Assembly: GCF_000494755.1 (NCBI RefSeq)
Contig: NC_022657.1
Location: 2,022,001 to 2,086,000, forward strand
Direction of reading: 5' to 3'
Length of the DNA: 64,000 nucleotides
Source: Amorphoplanes friuliensis DSM 7358
Lineage (GTDB): Bacteria; Actinomycetota; Actinomycetes; Mycobacteriales; Micromonosporaceae
In this document: positions 48,962 through 57,172 of the stretch, one piece after another
Layout of the letters: the number at the start of each line of letters is the position of its first letter
Position numbering within the stretch: the stretch's first letter is position 1
Notes under the pieces: generated by a model
The model's database searches: none
Seen by the model: the letters and a program-made list of their open reading frames with translations, nothing else
Told to the model about the DNA's origin: nothing
Position numbers and translations under genes: made by a program

Positions 48962-50362
48962 ACCAGCCGCGAGCCTGCCGGTGTGGTCCAGGGCGGTGAG
49001 GTAGGTGCGGGCCCAGGCCAGGATGTCGTGGCGCTGGAGCTGGTCGCGCATCGCCGCCATCCGGCGTTGCAGGTCGGCCGGGTCGGCGTCCATCGCCTGC
49101 AGCAGCGTTTCCTTGAGCCCGTCGACGTCGTGCGGGTTGACCAGGAACGCGTCCTCGAACTCGGCGGCCGCCCCGGCGAACTCGCTGAGCACCAGCGCGC
49201 CCGAGTTGTCCGAGCGGGCCGCGACGTACTCCTTGGCGACGAGGTTCATGCCGTCCCGCAGCGGCGTCACCACCATCAGGTCGGCGGTCTGGTAGAGCGC
49301 GGCCAGGTCGGCGCGGTCGAACGACTGGTTCAGGTAGTGGATGGCCGGTTCGCCGACACGGCCGTACTCGCCGTTGATCCGGCCGACCTCACCCTCGATC
49401 CGGTCCCGCAGGACCCGGTAACTGTCGACCCGCTCCCGGCTCGGCACCGCCACCTGCACCATCACCGTGTCGCGCACCTTCACCCGCCCGTCCCGCAACA
49501 ACTCGCTGTACGCGGTGAGCCGATGCTCGATCCCCTTGGTGTAGTCGAGCCGGTCGACGCTGAGCAGCACCCGCCGCGGCTGCCCGAGATCGGCGCGCAG
49601 CTGCTCCGCGTGCTCGACGATGTCCGGCCGTGAGGCGAGTGCCTGCATCTCCGTCACGTCGATCGAGACCGGGAAGGCGCCCGTACGCACGGTCCGCCCG
49701 TCCAGGGTGATCTGGTCGTCGGTTGCCTCGGCGCCGAAGAGTTTCACGGCGAGCTGGGCGACGTTGTGGGCGGCCTGCGGGCGCTGGAAGCCGACCAGGT
49801 CCGCGCCGAGCATCCCGCGCAGCAGCTCGGCCCGCCGGGGGAGCTGCATGAACAACTCCGGTGGCGGGAACGGCACGTGCAGGAAGAAGCCGATCAGGAC
49901 GTCCGGGCGCAACTCGCGGAGCAGCTGCGGGACGAGCTGCAGGTGGTAGTCCTGGATCCAGATGGCGGCGCCGGGCTCGGCCAGCTCGGCGGCGGCCTCG
50001 GCGAACCGCTGGTTGACCGCCCGGTAGGTCTCCCACCAGCCGCGATCGAAGACCGGCTGCTCGACCGCGTCGTGGTAGAGCGGCCACAGCGTGGAGTTGG
50101 CAAAACCCTCGTAGTAGCCCTGGAGCTCCTCCGAGGACAGTGACACCGGGCGGATCCGCAGGGTGCCGACGTCGGGCAGGACGGGCGCGCTGTCGATGCC
50201 GCCGTTCCAGCCGATCCACGTCGCGGGGGTCTGCTGCAGGATCGCGTGCAGGGCGCTGGCCAGGCCGCCGGGACTGCGCCGCCATTCACAGGCTCCGTCC
50301 GGGGCGGCGTTGTCATCCAGCGGAAGGCGGTTGGCGACGACCACGAGCGAGCTCTGGCGCAT
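48950..50362 (-). CDS. otsA: Trehalose-6-phosphate synthase
   Basis: GT20 enzyme of 470 residues that makes trehalose 6-phosphate from UDP- or ADP/GDP-glucose and glucose 6-phosphate. Motifs: [11 protein letters not shown] with [72 protein letters not shown] and [14 protein letters not shown]. No phosphatase domain is fused and no otsB is adjacent. The ATG at 50362 lies 7 nt after a TAACCT -10 box. It provides osmotic and desiccation protection (family knowledge). Confidence 0.95.
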
Positions 50363-50399
50363 CCACGAGAGGTTACGCGATGACTACCGAGCGAAACAA
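50363..50399 (-). promoter_or_regulatory. otsA promoter (leaderless)
   Basis: On the minus strand TTGTTT (50399-50394) and TAACCT (50375-50370) are 18 bp apart. The otsA ATG begins 7 nt after the -10 box. There is no room for a Shine-Dalgarno site, so the mRNA should be leaderless. This is the clearest two-box example of the leaderless pattern in the window. Confidence 0.6.
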
Positions 50400-50421
50400 T
50401 GCCGGTGGTCTATGTCATCTT

Positions 50422-51276
50422 TTATACGACTGCGCCGTCGTCGAAGTCATCGTCGTCGTCACCGGAACGCAGCCGCCAGACCAGCGTCACCGCGCCGCCG
50501 ACGATCGCCGTGAAGCCGATCAGCGTCACGAAGTTGCGCTCGATCGGCAGCAGCCACGGGAAGAGGAACAGCACAAAACCGAGGACCACACCGAGGATGC
50601 CGGCGACCGCGTACTTCGAGATGTGCGGCAGCGGTGGCGGGGGAGGCGGCGTGTAACGCTCGTCGTCCTCGTCGCTGTCGTCGTCCGTGCCGGTGCCGAA
50701 CGTGTCCAGGCCGTCGAGCAGCGACGGCTCGTCGGTGCGCCGGCGGTTCAGCGAGACACCCGAGAAGTCGGCGGCCGACGGCAGCGTGCCACCGGGCTGC
50801 CGCGGCGGATCCGGTGTCTCGTTCTTCGGCAGGTCCGGCGCGCGGGTCGGGTCGACACCCTCGGCGGCCGGCCACGGCGGCGCGGTCGGATCGACCGCGG
50901 TGTGGAAACCGGCCACGATCTTCGCCCACTCGGCGTCGACGTCGGTCTGGTCACCACCGGCCTCGGTACGCGTGTCGGGCCGCGGCGCGGGTGGCGTCGG
51001 GCCGACACCACCGGTCAGCTTGTCGAGATGCTCGCGTGCGGTGGCGAGATGCGTGCGGTCGACGTAGAGCCGGTCCGTGGGACGGGCCGGGAACGTCGTC
51101 GCGCGCAGGATCGGGTTGAGATCGGCGGACGGCTGCAGATAAGCGGCGATGCCACCGGCCGCCAGCACGTCGAGCAGGTGCTCGCCCACGCGTGGATCGA
51201 CATCGCCCGCGACCGCATAATCGGCCGCGTCGAGTCCGTTGTCCCGCCGCCCTCGACGGGCGCCACCCGCAGACAC
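50422..51276 (-). CDS. Actinobacterial membrane protein with N-terminal soluble domain
   Basis: Protein of 284 residues. A conserved N-terminal module (about 10-90: YAVAGDVDPRVGEHLLDVLAAGGIAAYLQPSADL...PTDRLYVDRTHLATAREHL) looks like a DUF2007-type domain. A disordered Pro/Asp-rich linker (about 95-215) follows, then two membrane helices near the C-terminus (YAVAGILGVVLGFVLFLFPWLLP and FVTLIGFTAIVGGAVTLVWRL) and an acidic tail. The GTG at 51276 has GAGGAG 8 nt upstream. Similar proteins lie near otsA and acyltransferase genes in relatives, from memory. Function unknown. Confidence 0.7.
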   Translation of the reverse strand: MSAGGARRGRRDNGLDAADYAVAGDVDPRVGEHLLDVLAAGGIAAYLQPSADLNPILRATTFPARPTDRLYVDRTHLATAREHLDKLTGGVGPTPPAPRPDTRTEAGGDQTDVDAEWAKIVAGFHTAVDPTAPPWPAAEGVDPTRAPDLPKNETPDPPRQPGGTLPSAADFSGVSLNRRRTDEPSLLDGLDTFGTGTDDDSDEDDERYTPPPPPPLPHISKYAVAGILGVVLGFVLFLFPWLLPIERNFVTLIGFTAIVGGAVTLVWRLRSGDDDDDFDDGAVV

Positions 51277-51444
51277 CCTGCTCACTCCTCGCCCCGCGCC
51301 GTCGCGCGGTGTGCCACCCCGTCCGGGGCGTGCCTTGAATGGTGACACGCCGGATGCCGGTTACGGGAGTGCGTTGTGGCGTGCCGCTCCCGCTTCGTAC
51401 GCTTTCCTCTGCCCACGACCCGTGGCGCGCGGGAAAGGACATCG

Positions 51445-52197
51445 GTGTTCTACTGGCTGCTCAAGTACGTGGTTCTCGGACCCGTCCTGAAATGCGTCTT
51501 CCGCCCCGATGTGCAGGGGCTTGCCCACGTTCCCCGGTCCGGCCCGGTGATCCTCGCCTGCAACCACCTCTCGTTCTCCGACTCGATCTTCACACCCCTG
51601 CTGGTGAAACGGAGGGTGACGTTCGTCGCCAAAGCGGAGTACTTCACCGGTAAGGGGATCAAAGGCTGGCTCATGCGACAGTTCTTCGTCAGCACGGGGA
51701 CGATCCCGGTGGACCGTTCGGGCGGCAAGGCGGCCCGCGCGGCTCTGGACACCCAGTTGCGGGTGCTGCGCTCGGGCAACATCGCCGGCATCTACCCCGA
51801 GGGCACCCGGTCGCCTGACGGTCGGCTCTACCGCGGGAAGACCGGTGTGGCGCGACTGGCGCTGGAGAGCGGAGCCCCGGTCGTACCGGTGGCCCTGCTC
51901 AACACCGACGAGATCCAGCCCACGGGAAAGCTCATCCCGAAGATCAAGCGGGTCAAGATCCGGTTCGGTGAGCCGCTGGACTTCACCCGCTACGCCGCCT
52001 CGGCCGGCGACCGCTTCGTCGAACGAGCCGTCACCGACGAGATCATGTACGAACTCATGACCATGACCGGCCGCCCCTACGTGGACGTCTACGCCGCGTC
52101 TCTCAAAACGGCCATCGTCGCCCCCACCCCGACCCCCGAGGGCCGCACCCAGAGTCGGACTGCGCCCGTCGGTGTCGAGGGCGCCGAAAAAGACTAG
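51445..52197 (+). CDS. 1-acylglycerol-3-phosphate acyltransferase family protein
   Basis: PlsC-type acyltransferase of 250 residues, acting at the membrane in phospholipid synthesis. The catalytic NHxxxxD motif (CNHLSFSD), the GTIPVDRSGG segment, the substrate-binding PEGTRSPDGRLYRGKTG and VVPVALLNTDEIQP are seen. The GTG at 51445 was chosen: AAGGA lies 5 nt upstream and the hydrophobic start FYWLLKYVVLGP fits family length. Orthologue, from memory, of Rv2182c. The stop lies inside a long inverted repeat (see below). Confidence 0.9.
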   Translation: MFYWLLKYVVLGPVLKCVFRPDVQGLAHVPRSGPVILACNHLSFSDSIFTPLLVKRRVTFVAKAEYFTGKGIKGWLMRQFFVSTGTIPVDRSGGKAARAALDTQLRVLRSGNIAGIYPEGTRSPDGRLYRGKTGVARLALESGAPVVPVALLNTDEIQPTGKLIPKIKRVKIRFGEPLDFTRYAASAGDRFVERAVTDEIMYELMTMTGRPYVDVYAASLKTAIVAPTPTPEGRTQSRTAPVGVEGAEKD

Positions 52198-52253
52198 GCG
52201 CCCTCTGCCGTGGTCTTTTTCGGTGACCTCGACACCGACCTCATGGGGCGCAG
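52160..52253. repeat. Long imperfect inverted repeat spanning the acyltransferase stop
   Basis: Left arm 52160-52194 and right arm 52213-52253 pair in three blocks: CCGAAAAAGAC with GTCTTTTTCGG (11 bp), CGGTGTCGAGG with CCTCGACACCG (11 bp) and CTGCGCCC with GGGCGCAG (8 bp), separated by small internal loops. The TAG stop of the acyltransferase lies in the apical loop side. Could act as a terminator, but looks like an inverted duplication of the gene end. Confidence 0.75.
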
Positions 52254-52345
52254 TCCCGTCGTGCCGGAGGCGCGACCAGCAGCTCAGTCCCGTCGTGCCG
52301 GAGGCGCGACCAGCAGCTCAGTCCCGTCGTGCCGGAGGCGCGACC
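52251..52345. repeat. 34-bp tandem repeat, 2.8 copies
   Basis: Copies begin at 52251, 52285 and 52319 with identical sequence starting CAGTCCCGTCGTGCCGGAGG. The 34-bp period is not a multiple of three. It directly abuts the inverted repeat and reaches the end of the crp-like gene. No cas genes are near. Confidence 0.85.
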
Positions 52346-52348
52346 AGA

Positions 52349-53041
52349 TTATCTGTCAGCCATCCCCGCGCGGCGCCGTAGAGCCGACACGTCCGTGACG
52401 ACGATGCGGCGGCCCTCGGTGCGGAGCCAGCCGCGGCTCGCGAAGGAGCCGATGGCCTGATTGACGCTCTGCCGGGAGCCGCCCGCCATCTCGGCGAGCT
52501 GACTCTGGTTCAGCTCGATCGTGATCATCGGGGCCTGGCTCTCCCCGGCCAGCCGGACCAGCGTCTTCGCTACCCGCCCGGGCAGGTCGAGGAACACATG
52601 GTCGGCGTTCTGCTCGGTGAGGCGGCGGATGAGGGCGCCGACCGAGCGCATCACCGCGTCGAGGATGCGCGGGTTGGAGTGCACGAGGTCGATGAACGCG
52701 ACCCGCGACAGGGCGAGCGCCTGGCTGTCCTCGATCGCTTCCGCCGACGCCGACCGGGTCAGTGCGTCCAGAAGGGACACCTCGCCCAGCACGTCGGGCG
52801 GGCGCACCACGGTGAGGACGGCACGTTCGCCGGTCGGGGCGGTGCGGAAGACCGCGATCGCGCCGCGGCGCAGGATGATCAGCGAATCGCCGGGGTCGTG
52901 CTCCACAAAAAGGATCTGACCTTTGCGGTAGGTTCGCGGCACGGCGGCTGCGATCACCCGCTGGCGTACGTCGGGCTCCAGCCCGGCGAACATCTCCACG
53001 CCGGTGAGCGCGTCGCCCTGCTCTGCTAGGCGATGATCCAC
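52349..53041 (-). CDS. Crp/Fnr-family transcriptional regulator
   Basis: Regulator of 230 residues: cyclic-nucleotide-binding-like beta barrel (about 15-125, with VEHDPGDSLIILRRGAIAVF and GEVSLLDALTRSASAEA), dimer helix, and a C-terminal winged helix (IELNQSQLAEMAGGSRQSVNQAIGSFASRGWLRTEGRRIVVTD). The canonical PRPS-type phosphate motif reads LTRSASAEA, so cAMP binding is plausible but not certain. It resembles actinobacterial GlxR/Crp-like regulators. The GTG at 53041 was chosen for GGGGAGGGA placed 8 nt upstream; a GTG at 53077 is possible. Confidence 0.9.
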   Translation of the reverse strand: MDHRLAEQGDALTGVEMFAGLEPDVRQRVIAAAVPRTYRKGQILFVEHDPGDSLIILRRGAIAVFRTAPTGERAVLTVVRPPDVLGEVSLLDALTRSASAEAIEDSQALALSRVAFIDLVHSNPRILDAVMRSVGALIRRLTEQNADHVFLDLPGRVAKTLVRLAGESQAPMITIELNQSQLAEMAGGSRQSVNQAIGSFASRGWLRTEGRRIVVTDVSALRRRAGMADR

Positions 53042-53260
53042 GGTCAGTCCCTCCCCGATCGGGACCCCCGTGGACACAGTTGTCCGGCGCCGGCCCCACG
53101 ACGCGAACGATCACTCTTAGCATGAAGAGTCACGTCGACGCCATTTGATACATCCAGCAGACGCATACGATCATCTCGCGATCCTCGCTGTCTGTACACC
53201 CTTCAATCGCCCCCCGTGACTATCGCCCACCGTGTCCGTCGCCATTACGGTCTGTACCGG

Positions 53261-53273
53261 GATAATCGCCGCC
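53261..53273 (+). promoter_or_regulatory. GATAAT -10 box, 7 nt before the phosphotransferase start
   Basis: GATAAT at 53261-53266 followed by 7 nt and the GTG at 53274; no Shine-Dalgarno sequence. No convincing -35 hexamer. Suggests a leaderless message. Confidence 0.45.
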
Positions 53274-54155
53274 GTGCCGGATGACGACCTCCTTCGATCG
53301 ACGTTGCGCGACCAGTGGCACCTCGTACCCGCCGAGATCTCGGCGTTGCCCGGGGGCCTGCTGTCGCACGGCTGGGACGTGACCGCGGGCGGCGAACGCT
53401 TCGTGGCCCGGCTCGCCGACCCGGCCTCACGGCAGCCCGTCGAGGCGGGACTGGCCGCGGCCGAGCACCTGCGGGGGACCGGGATAGAGGCGGGCGAACC
53501 CGTGCGTACCCTCGCGGGTGGTCTCACGGCGGAGACCTCCGCCGGAGCGCTGGCGGTCCTGCGCCGGGCGCCCGGCCGGACCCTCGACGGCCGCGACCCG
53601 ATCGACCAGCAGTTCTGGGGCGACCGCCTGGGTGCGGTGCACAGCCGCCTGCAGGGCTTCCACCACCCGGGCCTGCGCCGCTGGAACCTCCTCGACCCCG
53701 ACGCGGCCCACCTCGCCATCGAACCGTGGTTGCGCCCGGCGGTCACCGACGCGGTCGCGGCCATGACCCGCCTGACCGTCACCGACCGCCTCACCTACGG
53801 CGTCCTGCACGGCGACCCCGCCCCGGAGATCTTCCTCGTCGACCCGGCAACGGGCCGGGCCGGCCTCCTCGACTGCGGCGCCAGCGGCACCGGCCCGCTC
53901 CTCTACGACGTGGCGGCCGCCGTCGTCTACGCAGGGGGCACGGAAACCTCCGCCGAGTTGCTCGACGGCTACCTCGCGGCGGGCCCGGTCGACGAGGGCG
54001 AGCTGCACGCCGCCCTCCCGGTCCTGCTCCGCTTCCGCTGGGCGGTCCAGGCCGACTGGTCCGCCCAGCGCCTGGTCCGCGGCGACCCCGGCGGCGCCCG
54101 CGAAGCCCTCGCTCGCGCGAGGGAGGCCCTGGCTGAGCCGCCCACCGCTGCATAG
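53274..54155 (+). CDS. APH-family phosphotransferase-like protein, atypical active site
   Basis: Protein of 293 residues of the aminoglycoside-phosphotransferase/choline-kinase fold. The catalytic loop reads VLHGDPAPEIFLVD where HGDxxxxN is normal, so the metal-binding Asn is replaced by Ile. The second metal Asp is kept (GLLDCGASGTGPLLYD). N-lobe strands (LPGGLLSHGWDVTAGGERFVARL) are normal. It may be a kinase of a small metabolite or a pseudokinase. The GTG follows a -10 box by 7 nt. The RNase AS gene follows after 16 bp. Confidence 0.75.
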   Translation: MPDDDLLRSTLRDQWHLVPAEISALPGGLLSHGWDVTAGGERFVARLADPASRQPVEAGLAAAEHLRGTGIEAGEPVRTLAGGLTAETSAGALAVLRRAPGRTLDGRDPIDQQFWGDRLGAVHSRLQGFHHPGLRRWNLLDPDAAHLAIEPWLRPAVTDAVAAMTRLTVTDRLTYGVLHGDPAPEIFLVDPATGRAGLLDCGASGTGPLLYDVAAAVVYAGGTETSAELLDGYLAAGPVDEGELHAALPVLLRFRWAVQADWSAQRLVRGDPGGAREALARAREALAEPPTAA

Positions 54156-54171
54156 GCAAGGATGGGCAGCA

Positions 54172-54666
54172 ATGGCCTACCGGTATTTCTACGACTGCGA
54201 ATTCATCGAGGACGGCCGCATCGTCGACCTCGTCTCCATCGGCGTCGTCGACGAGTTCGGCCGCGAGTTCTACGCGGTCTCGACCCAGTTCGACGACACC
54301 CGCGCCGTGCCCTGGGTGCGCCGCAACGTCCTCGACAAACTCCCGTCCCCGTCCGACCCCGCGTGGCGCTCCCGCGAACGGATCCGCGACGACCTCTACG
54401 AGTTCCTCCGCGAACCCGTCAAGGGCCGCGACGAACAGATCGAACTCTGGGCCTGGTACGCCGCCTACGACCACGTGGCCCTGGCCCAGCTCTGGGGCGC
54501 GATGCCGGCCCTTCCGCGGGAGATCCCCCGCTTCACCAAGGACCTCCGCCAGCTCTGGGACGACCTCGGCAAACCCACCCTCCCCACCGCCCAGGGCCGC
54601 CACGACGCCCTCGTCGACGCCAAACACAACCTCGCCCGCTGGAACACCATGAAATCCAAGGCCTGA
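54172..54666 (+). CDS. 3'-5' exoribonuclease, RNase AS type
   Basis: DEDD-family exoribonuclease of 164 residues similar to M. tuberculosis Rv2179c (RNase AS), which trims poly(A)-type 3' ends. The catalytic acidic residues are Asp8/Glu10 (FYDCEFIEDG), the AWYAAYDHVAL segment and HDALVDAKHNLARW, where His and Asp complete the site. It begins MAYRYFYDCEF at the ATG at 54172. In mycobacteria the gene sits beside DAHP synthase; here an 8-kb block separates them. Confidence 0.9.
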   Translation: MAYRYFYDCEFIEDGRIVDLVSIGVVDEFGREFYAVSTQFDDTRAVPWVRRNVLDKLPSPSDPAWRSRERIRDDLYEFLREPVKGRDEQIELWAWYAAYDHVALAQLWGAMPALPREIPRFTKDLRQLWDDLGKPTLPTAQGRHDALVDAKHNLARWNTMKSKA

Positions 54667-54747
54667 CCAAGTTCCAGGGCCAGATCAAGTTCCAGAGCCC
54701 GATCAAGCTCAAGTTCCAGGGCCGGATCAAGGTCAAGTTCCAGGGCT
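54666..54747. repeat. Short imperfect tandem repeat
   Basis: Four copies of CAAGTTCCAG(G/A)GC interspersed with GATCAAG(C/G)T, spaced 18-24 bp, directly after the RNase AS stop. The rest of this 299-bp intergenic region up to 54965 shows no gene. Confidence 0.7.
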
Positions 54748-54965
54748 TGTCGTGCCTGGTTGCATGGTTCTGACCGTCGCTCACGCCGAGACCGGGCGCG
54801 GGCGGCCAATCGCCTGGCGGCTCATGAGCAGCCACCCGCACCCTGCCAGCTCCGTGCGTGGCAAACCCCGGAAGCGGCCCGGACGGGTCTTCACTCTGTG
54901 GGGGTTCAGGGGCTCCGTCGTGGGGTGAAGGTGGTTAGGGTGGCGGGGATCCGAGTGGAGGCGTT

Positions 54966-55202
54966 GTGGCGAAGCAGTCGTGGGTTGAGGTCAAGGAGCA
55001 GCTCGACGAGTTGCCACCCTGGCAGAAGGCCGGTGCGCTGGTTGTAGCCCCGCTCGAGATCATTCTGACCGTGGCGGCCGCCGTTGACCTGGTCCGCCGC
55101 CCCTCCGCCCAGATCCGCGGGCCGAAGGCGCTCTGGTGGCTGGGGATCTTCGTGCAGCCGATCGGGCCGATCGCCTACCTGAAGTGGGCACGCCGCCGCT
55201 GA
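54966..55202 (+). CDS. Small membrane protein (PLDc_N-like)
   Basis: Protein of 78 residues with two hydrophobic segments (AGALVVAPLEIILTVAAAVDLV and ALWWLGIFVQPIGPIAYLKW), an RRP turn between them and a basic end. The pattern Wxx...PIGxxxYLxxGR-like resembles the phospholipase D nuclease N-terminal family, often found as free-standing small proteins. The GTG has GGAGG 4 nt upstream. It is convergent with the SDR gene; their stops are 1 bp apart. Function unknown. Confidence 0.75.
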   Translation: MAKQSWVEVKEQLDELPPWQKAGALVVAPLEIILTVAAAVDLVRRPSAQIRGPKALWWLGIFVQPIGPIAYLKWARRR

Positions 55203-55203
55203 G

Positions 55204-56085
55204 TCAGCGCTGGATGTTCTCCAGGTCCTGCAGCAGGCTCGGGTGGACCGGCTTCCAGCCGAGGGACTCCCGGGTGTGGGTGCTGGACGCCGGCTGGTCC
55301 ATCGCGAAGATCGGACCGAGCGGTCCGTACGTCTCCTCCGCCACCGCCTCGACGGGCAGGCCCAGACGCCGCCCGATAACCGTGGCGATGTCACGCACCG
55401 CATCACCTTCGTCGGCAACGGCGTGCCAGGCCGTTCCGGGCGCGGCGGACTCGAGAGCCAGTCGAAAGAGAACTGCCGCGTCGAGGGCGTGCACGGCCGG
55501 CCAGCGCTGACTGCCGTCACCGGGATAGCCGGAGACGCCATTCCGGCGGGCAATGTCGGTGAGCAGCCCGGCGAAGCCACCTTGACCCTCGTTGTGAACC
55601 GTCCGCGGCAGGCGGACGGCAGCGCTGCGGACTCCCCGGTCGGCCAGCGCCAAGGCTCCGTTGACGGCACGACCGCGACCGCCGACCGGCCCATCGGTCG
55701 GAACAGGATCGGCCTCGGTCGAGGCGCGACCGGCTGCCCAGGGTGTCCCCGAGACGGTGACGAAGGGTCGATCGCTCCCGATCAGCGCCTCGCCCAGGGC
55801 GGCAATAGCGGCGCTCTCCTCAGCGACTGCCCGCGCCACCGCTTCGGCGCTGCTGAAGTCATTGGCGAAGGCCAAATGAATCACGCCATCGGCCTGGGCC
55901 GCACCGGCGCGCAGAGCGTCCAGATCGGCGAGGCCCCCACGAAGGGTGTCGGCGCCCGCGGCGGAGGCGACCCGCTCGGAGGCGTCGGAGCGGGTGAGGG
56001 CCAGCACGGTGTGCCCGTGGGTGAGCAGCTCGGCGACCACAGCCGACCCGATCAGACCGGTGCCGCCGGTGATGAAGACACGCAT
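55204..56085 (-). CDS. NAD-dependent epimerase/SDR family oxidoreductase
   Basis: Extended/atypical SDR of 293 residues. The N-terminal Rossmann motif MRVFITGGTGLIGSAVVAELL binds NAD(P). Pieces such as GVIHLAFANDF, RAVNGALALADRGVRSAAVRLPRTVH and the C-terminal LGWKPVHPSLLQDLENI agree with the family. The tyrosine of a classical YxxxK motif is not obvious, so it may be an atypical member. Divergent from a TetR gene; two identical operators lie in the intergenic region, so it is probably repressed by that TetR. Confidence 0.88.
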   Translation of the reverse strand: MRVFITGGTGLIGSAVVAELLTHGHTVLALTRSDASERVASAAGADTLRGGLADLDALRAGAAQADGVIHLAFANDFSSAEAVARAVAEESAAIAALGEALIGSDRPFVTVSGTPWAAGRASTEADPVPTDGPVGGRGRAVNGALALADRGVRSAAVRLPRTVHNEGQGGFAGLLTDIARRNGVSGYPGDGSQRWPAVHALDAAVLFRLALESAAPGTAWHAVADEGDAVRDIATVIGRRLGLPVEAVAEETYGPLGPIFAMDQPASSTHTRESLGWKPVHPSLLQDLENIQR

Positions 56086-56101
56086 GTTTCTCTCCCGACA
56101 A

Positions 56102-56158
56102 GTGATGGGACTCTTGTCCCGTCACCGTACCAGGGTGATGGGACAACAGTCCCGTCAC
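56102..56158. promoter_or_regulatory. Two identical TetR operators between the divergent SDR and tetR genes
   Basis: Two copies of the 24-bp dyad GTGATGGGAC-N4-GTCCCGTCAC at 56102-56125 and 56135-56158. Each has 10-bp arms with one mismatch (T opposite G). The starts are 33 bp apart, about three helical turns, placing both on the same face of DNA. The second copy fills the space just upstream of the TATGCT -10 box (56159-56164) of tetR, whose ATG is 7 nt further. Sequence and position are seen; binding by the adjacent TetR is a strong inference. Confidence 0.85.
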
Positions 56159-56171
56159 TATGCTGTGAGCC

Positions 56172-56750
56172 ATGGCCAGGTGGGAAGCAGGTGCACGGGA
56201 ACGCCTCGTCCTGGCCGCCGTCGACCTGTTCACCGAGCAGGGCTACGACACAACGACAGTCGCGCAGATCGCCGAGCGGGCCGGGGTCACCAAGAGCACG
56301 TTCTTCCGCCACTTCCCCGACAAGCGCGAGCTGCTGGTGGCCGGCCAGGAAGCCCTCAGCCGCCTCCTGTCCGAAGGAATCACCGACGCACCCGGCGACG
56401 CCAGTCCGCTGGAGGCGGTAGCGGCCGGCCTGGAGCGCGCCTCGGAAGCGATGGGCCCGATGAACCGCGAACTCGCCCCCCGCCTGAAAGCCGCCATCGC
56501 CTCCAGCGCCGAACTACAGGAACGCGACGCCCTCAAAAGCGTCAGCCTCGCGGCCGCGATGACGTCTGCCCTCGTCGCGCGCGGCGTTCCCGGCCCGACC
56601 GCCGCCCTGGCAGGCGAACTGGGCCTCCTCGCCTTCAAACGCGGCTACGCCGTCTGGTCCGAGGGCGACCGCGCCCCCGAAGACCAGCTGGCCCCCCACG
56701 CCTTGGCGGCGCTCGACGAACTCCGTGCAGCCAGCGCATCACTCGGCTGA
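56172..56750 (+). CDS. TetR-family transcriptional repressor
   Basis: Regulator of 192 residues. The N-terminal helix-turn-helix (about 8-55) is clear: RERLVLAAVDLFTEQGYDTTTVAQIAERAGVTKSTFFRHFPDKRELL. The C-terminal helical ligand domain is variable, Ala/Leu-rich. The ATG at 56172 lies 7 nt after a -10 box with no ribosome-binding site. Divergent from the SDR gene with two perfect operators between. Likely autoregulated and a repressor of the SDR; the ligand is unknown. Confidence 0.9.
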   Translation: MARWEAGARERLVLAAVDLFTEQGYDTTTVAQIAERAGVTKSTFFRHFPDKRELLVAGQEALSRLLSEGITDAPGDASPLEAVAAGLERASEAMGPMNRELAPRLKAAIASSAELQERDALKSVSLAAAMTSALVARGVPGPTAALAGELGLLAFKRGYAVWSEGDRAPEDQLAPHALAALDELRAASASLG

Positions 56751-56761
56751 CCGCCCGTTAC

Positions 56762-57069
56762 CCCAACTTCATGGATGGAAGTTGGGCCTCGGCTGGTCGC
56801 GGAGCCGCCGTGTGCGCGAGTCTCTTACCCCAACTTCGTTGAAGTTGGGTCTTGAGTGGCTCGGGCTGGTCGCGGAGCCTCCGTGCTCGGCAGTCTGCTG
56901 GCCCAACTTCGTTGAAGTTGGGCCTCGAGCAGCCCGGGCTTGTCGCAGAGCCGTCCTGCTCGTCATCCCGTTACCCCAACATGGTTGAAGTTGGGCCTTC
57001 AGCAACTCGGGCCAGCCGCAGAGCCGCCCTGCTCGCCAATCCCTTACCCCCAACTTCAATGAAGTCGGG
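56762..57069. repeat. Second cluster of the CCCAACTTC/GAAGTTGGG palindrome
   Basis: Five A/A-type dyads start at 56762, 56829, 56901, 56975 and 57049, so the unit is 67-74 bp. The centres are ATGGATG (7 bp) in the first, then GTT, GTT, GTT and AAT. The fourth has CCCAACATG and the fifth ends GAAGTCGGG. Linkers between dyads are similar (GG..CTCGGGCTGGTCGCAGAGCCG-like). It shares the A half-site with the array at 2304-3125, but has no B half-sites. It lies between the tetR and PPOX genes. Confidence 0.9.
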
Positions 57070-57172
57070 CCTTCAGCACGTCGGGCCGGCCACGAAGCCG
57101 ACCTGCAGCCTGAACCTGATCTTGATCATGGCCCGCTGTTTGGGTGTGAAAGGGCCGGGCACATCCGAGTGC

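Noticed and set aside
52251..52345. 34-bp repeats as a possible CRISPR array
   Set aside because: Copies are directly adjacent with no spacers, and no cas genes are near.
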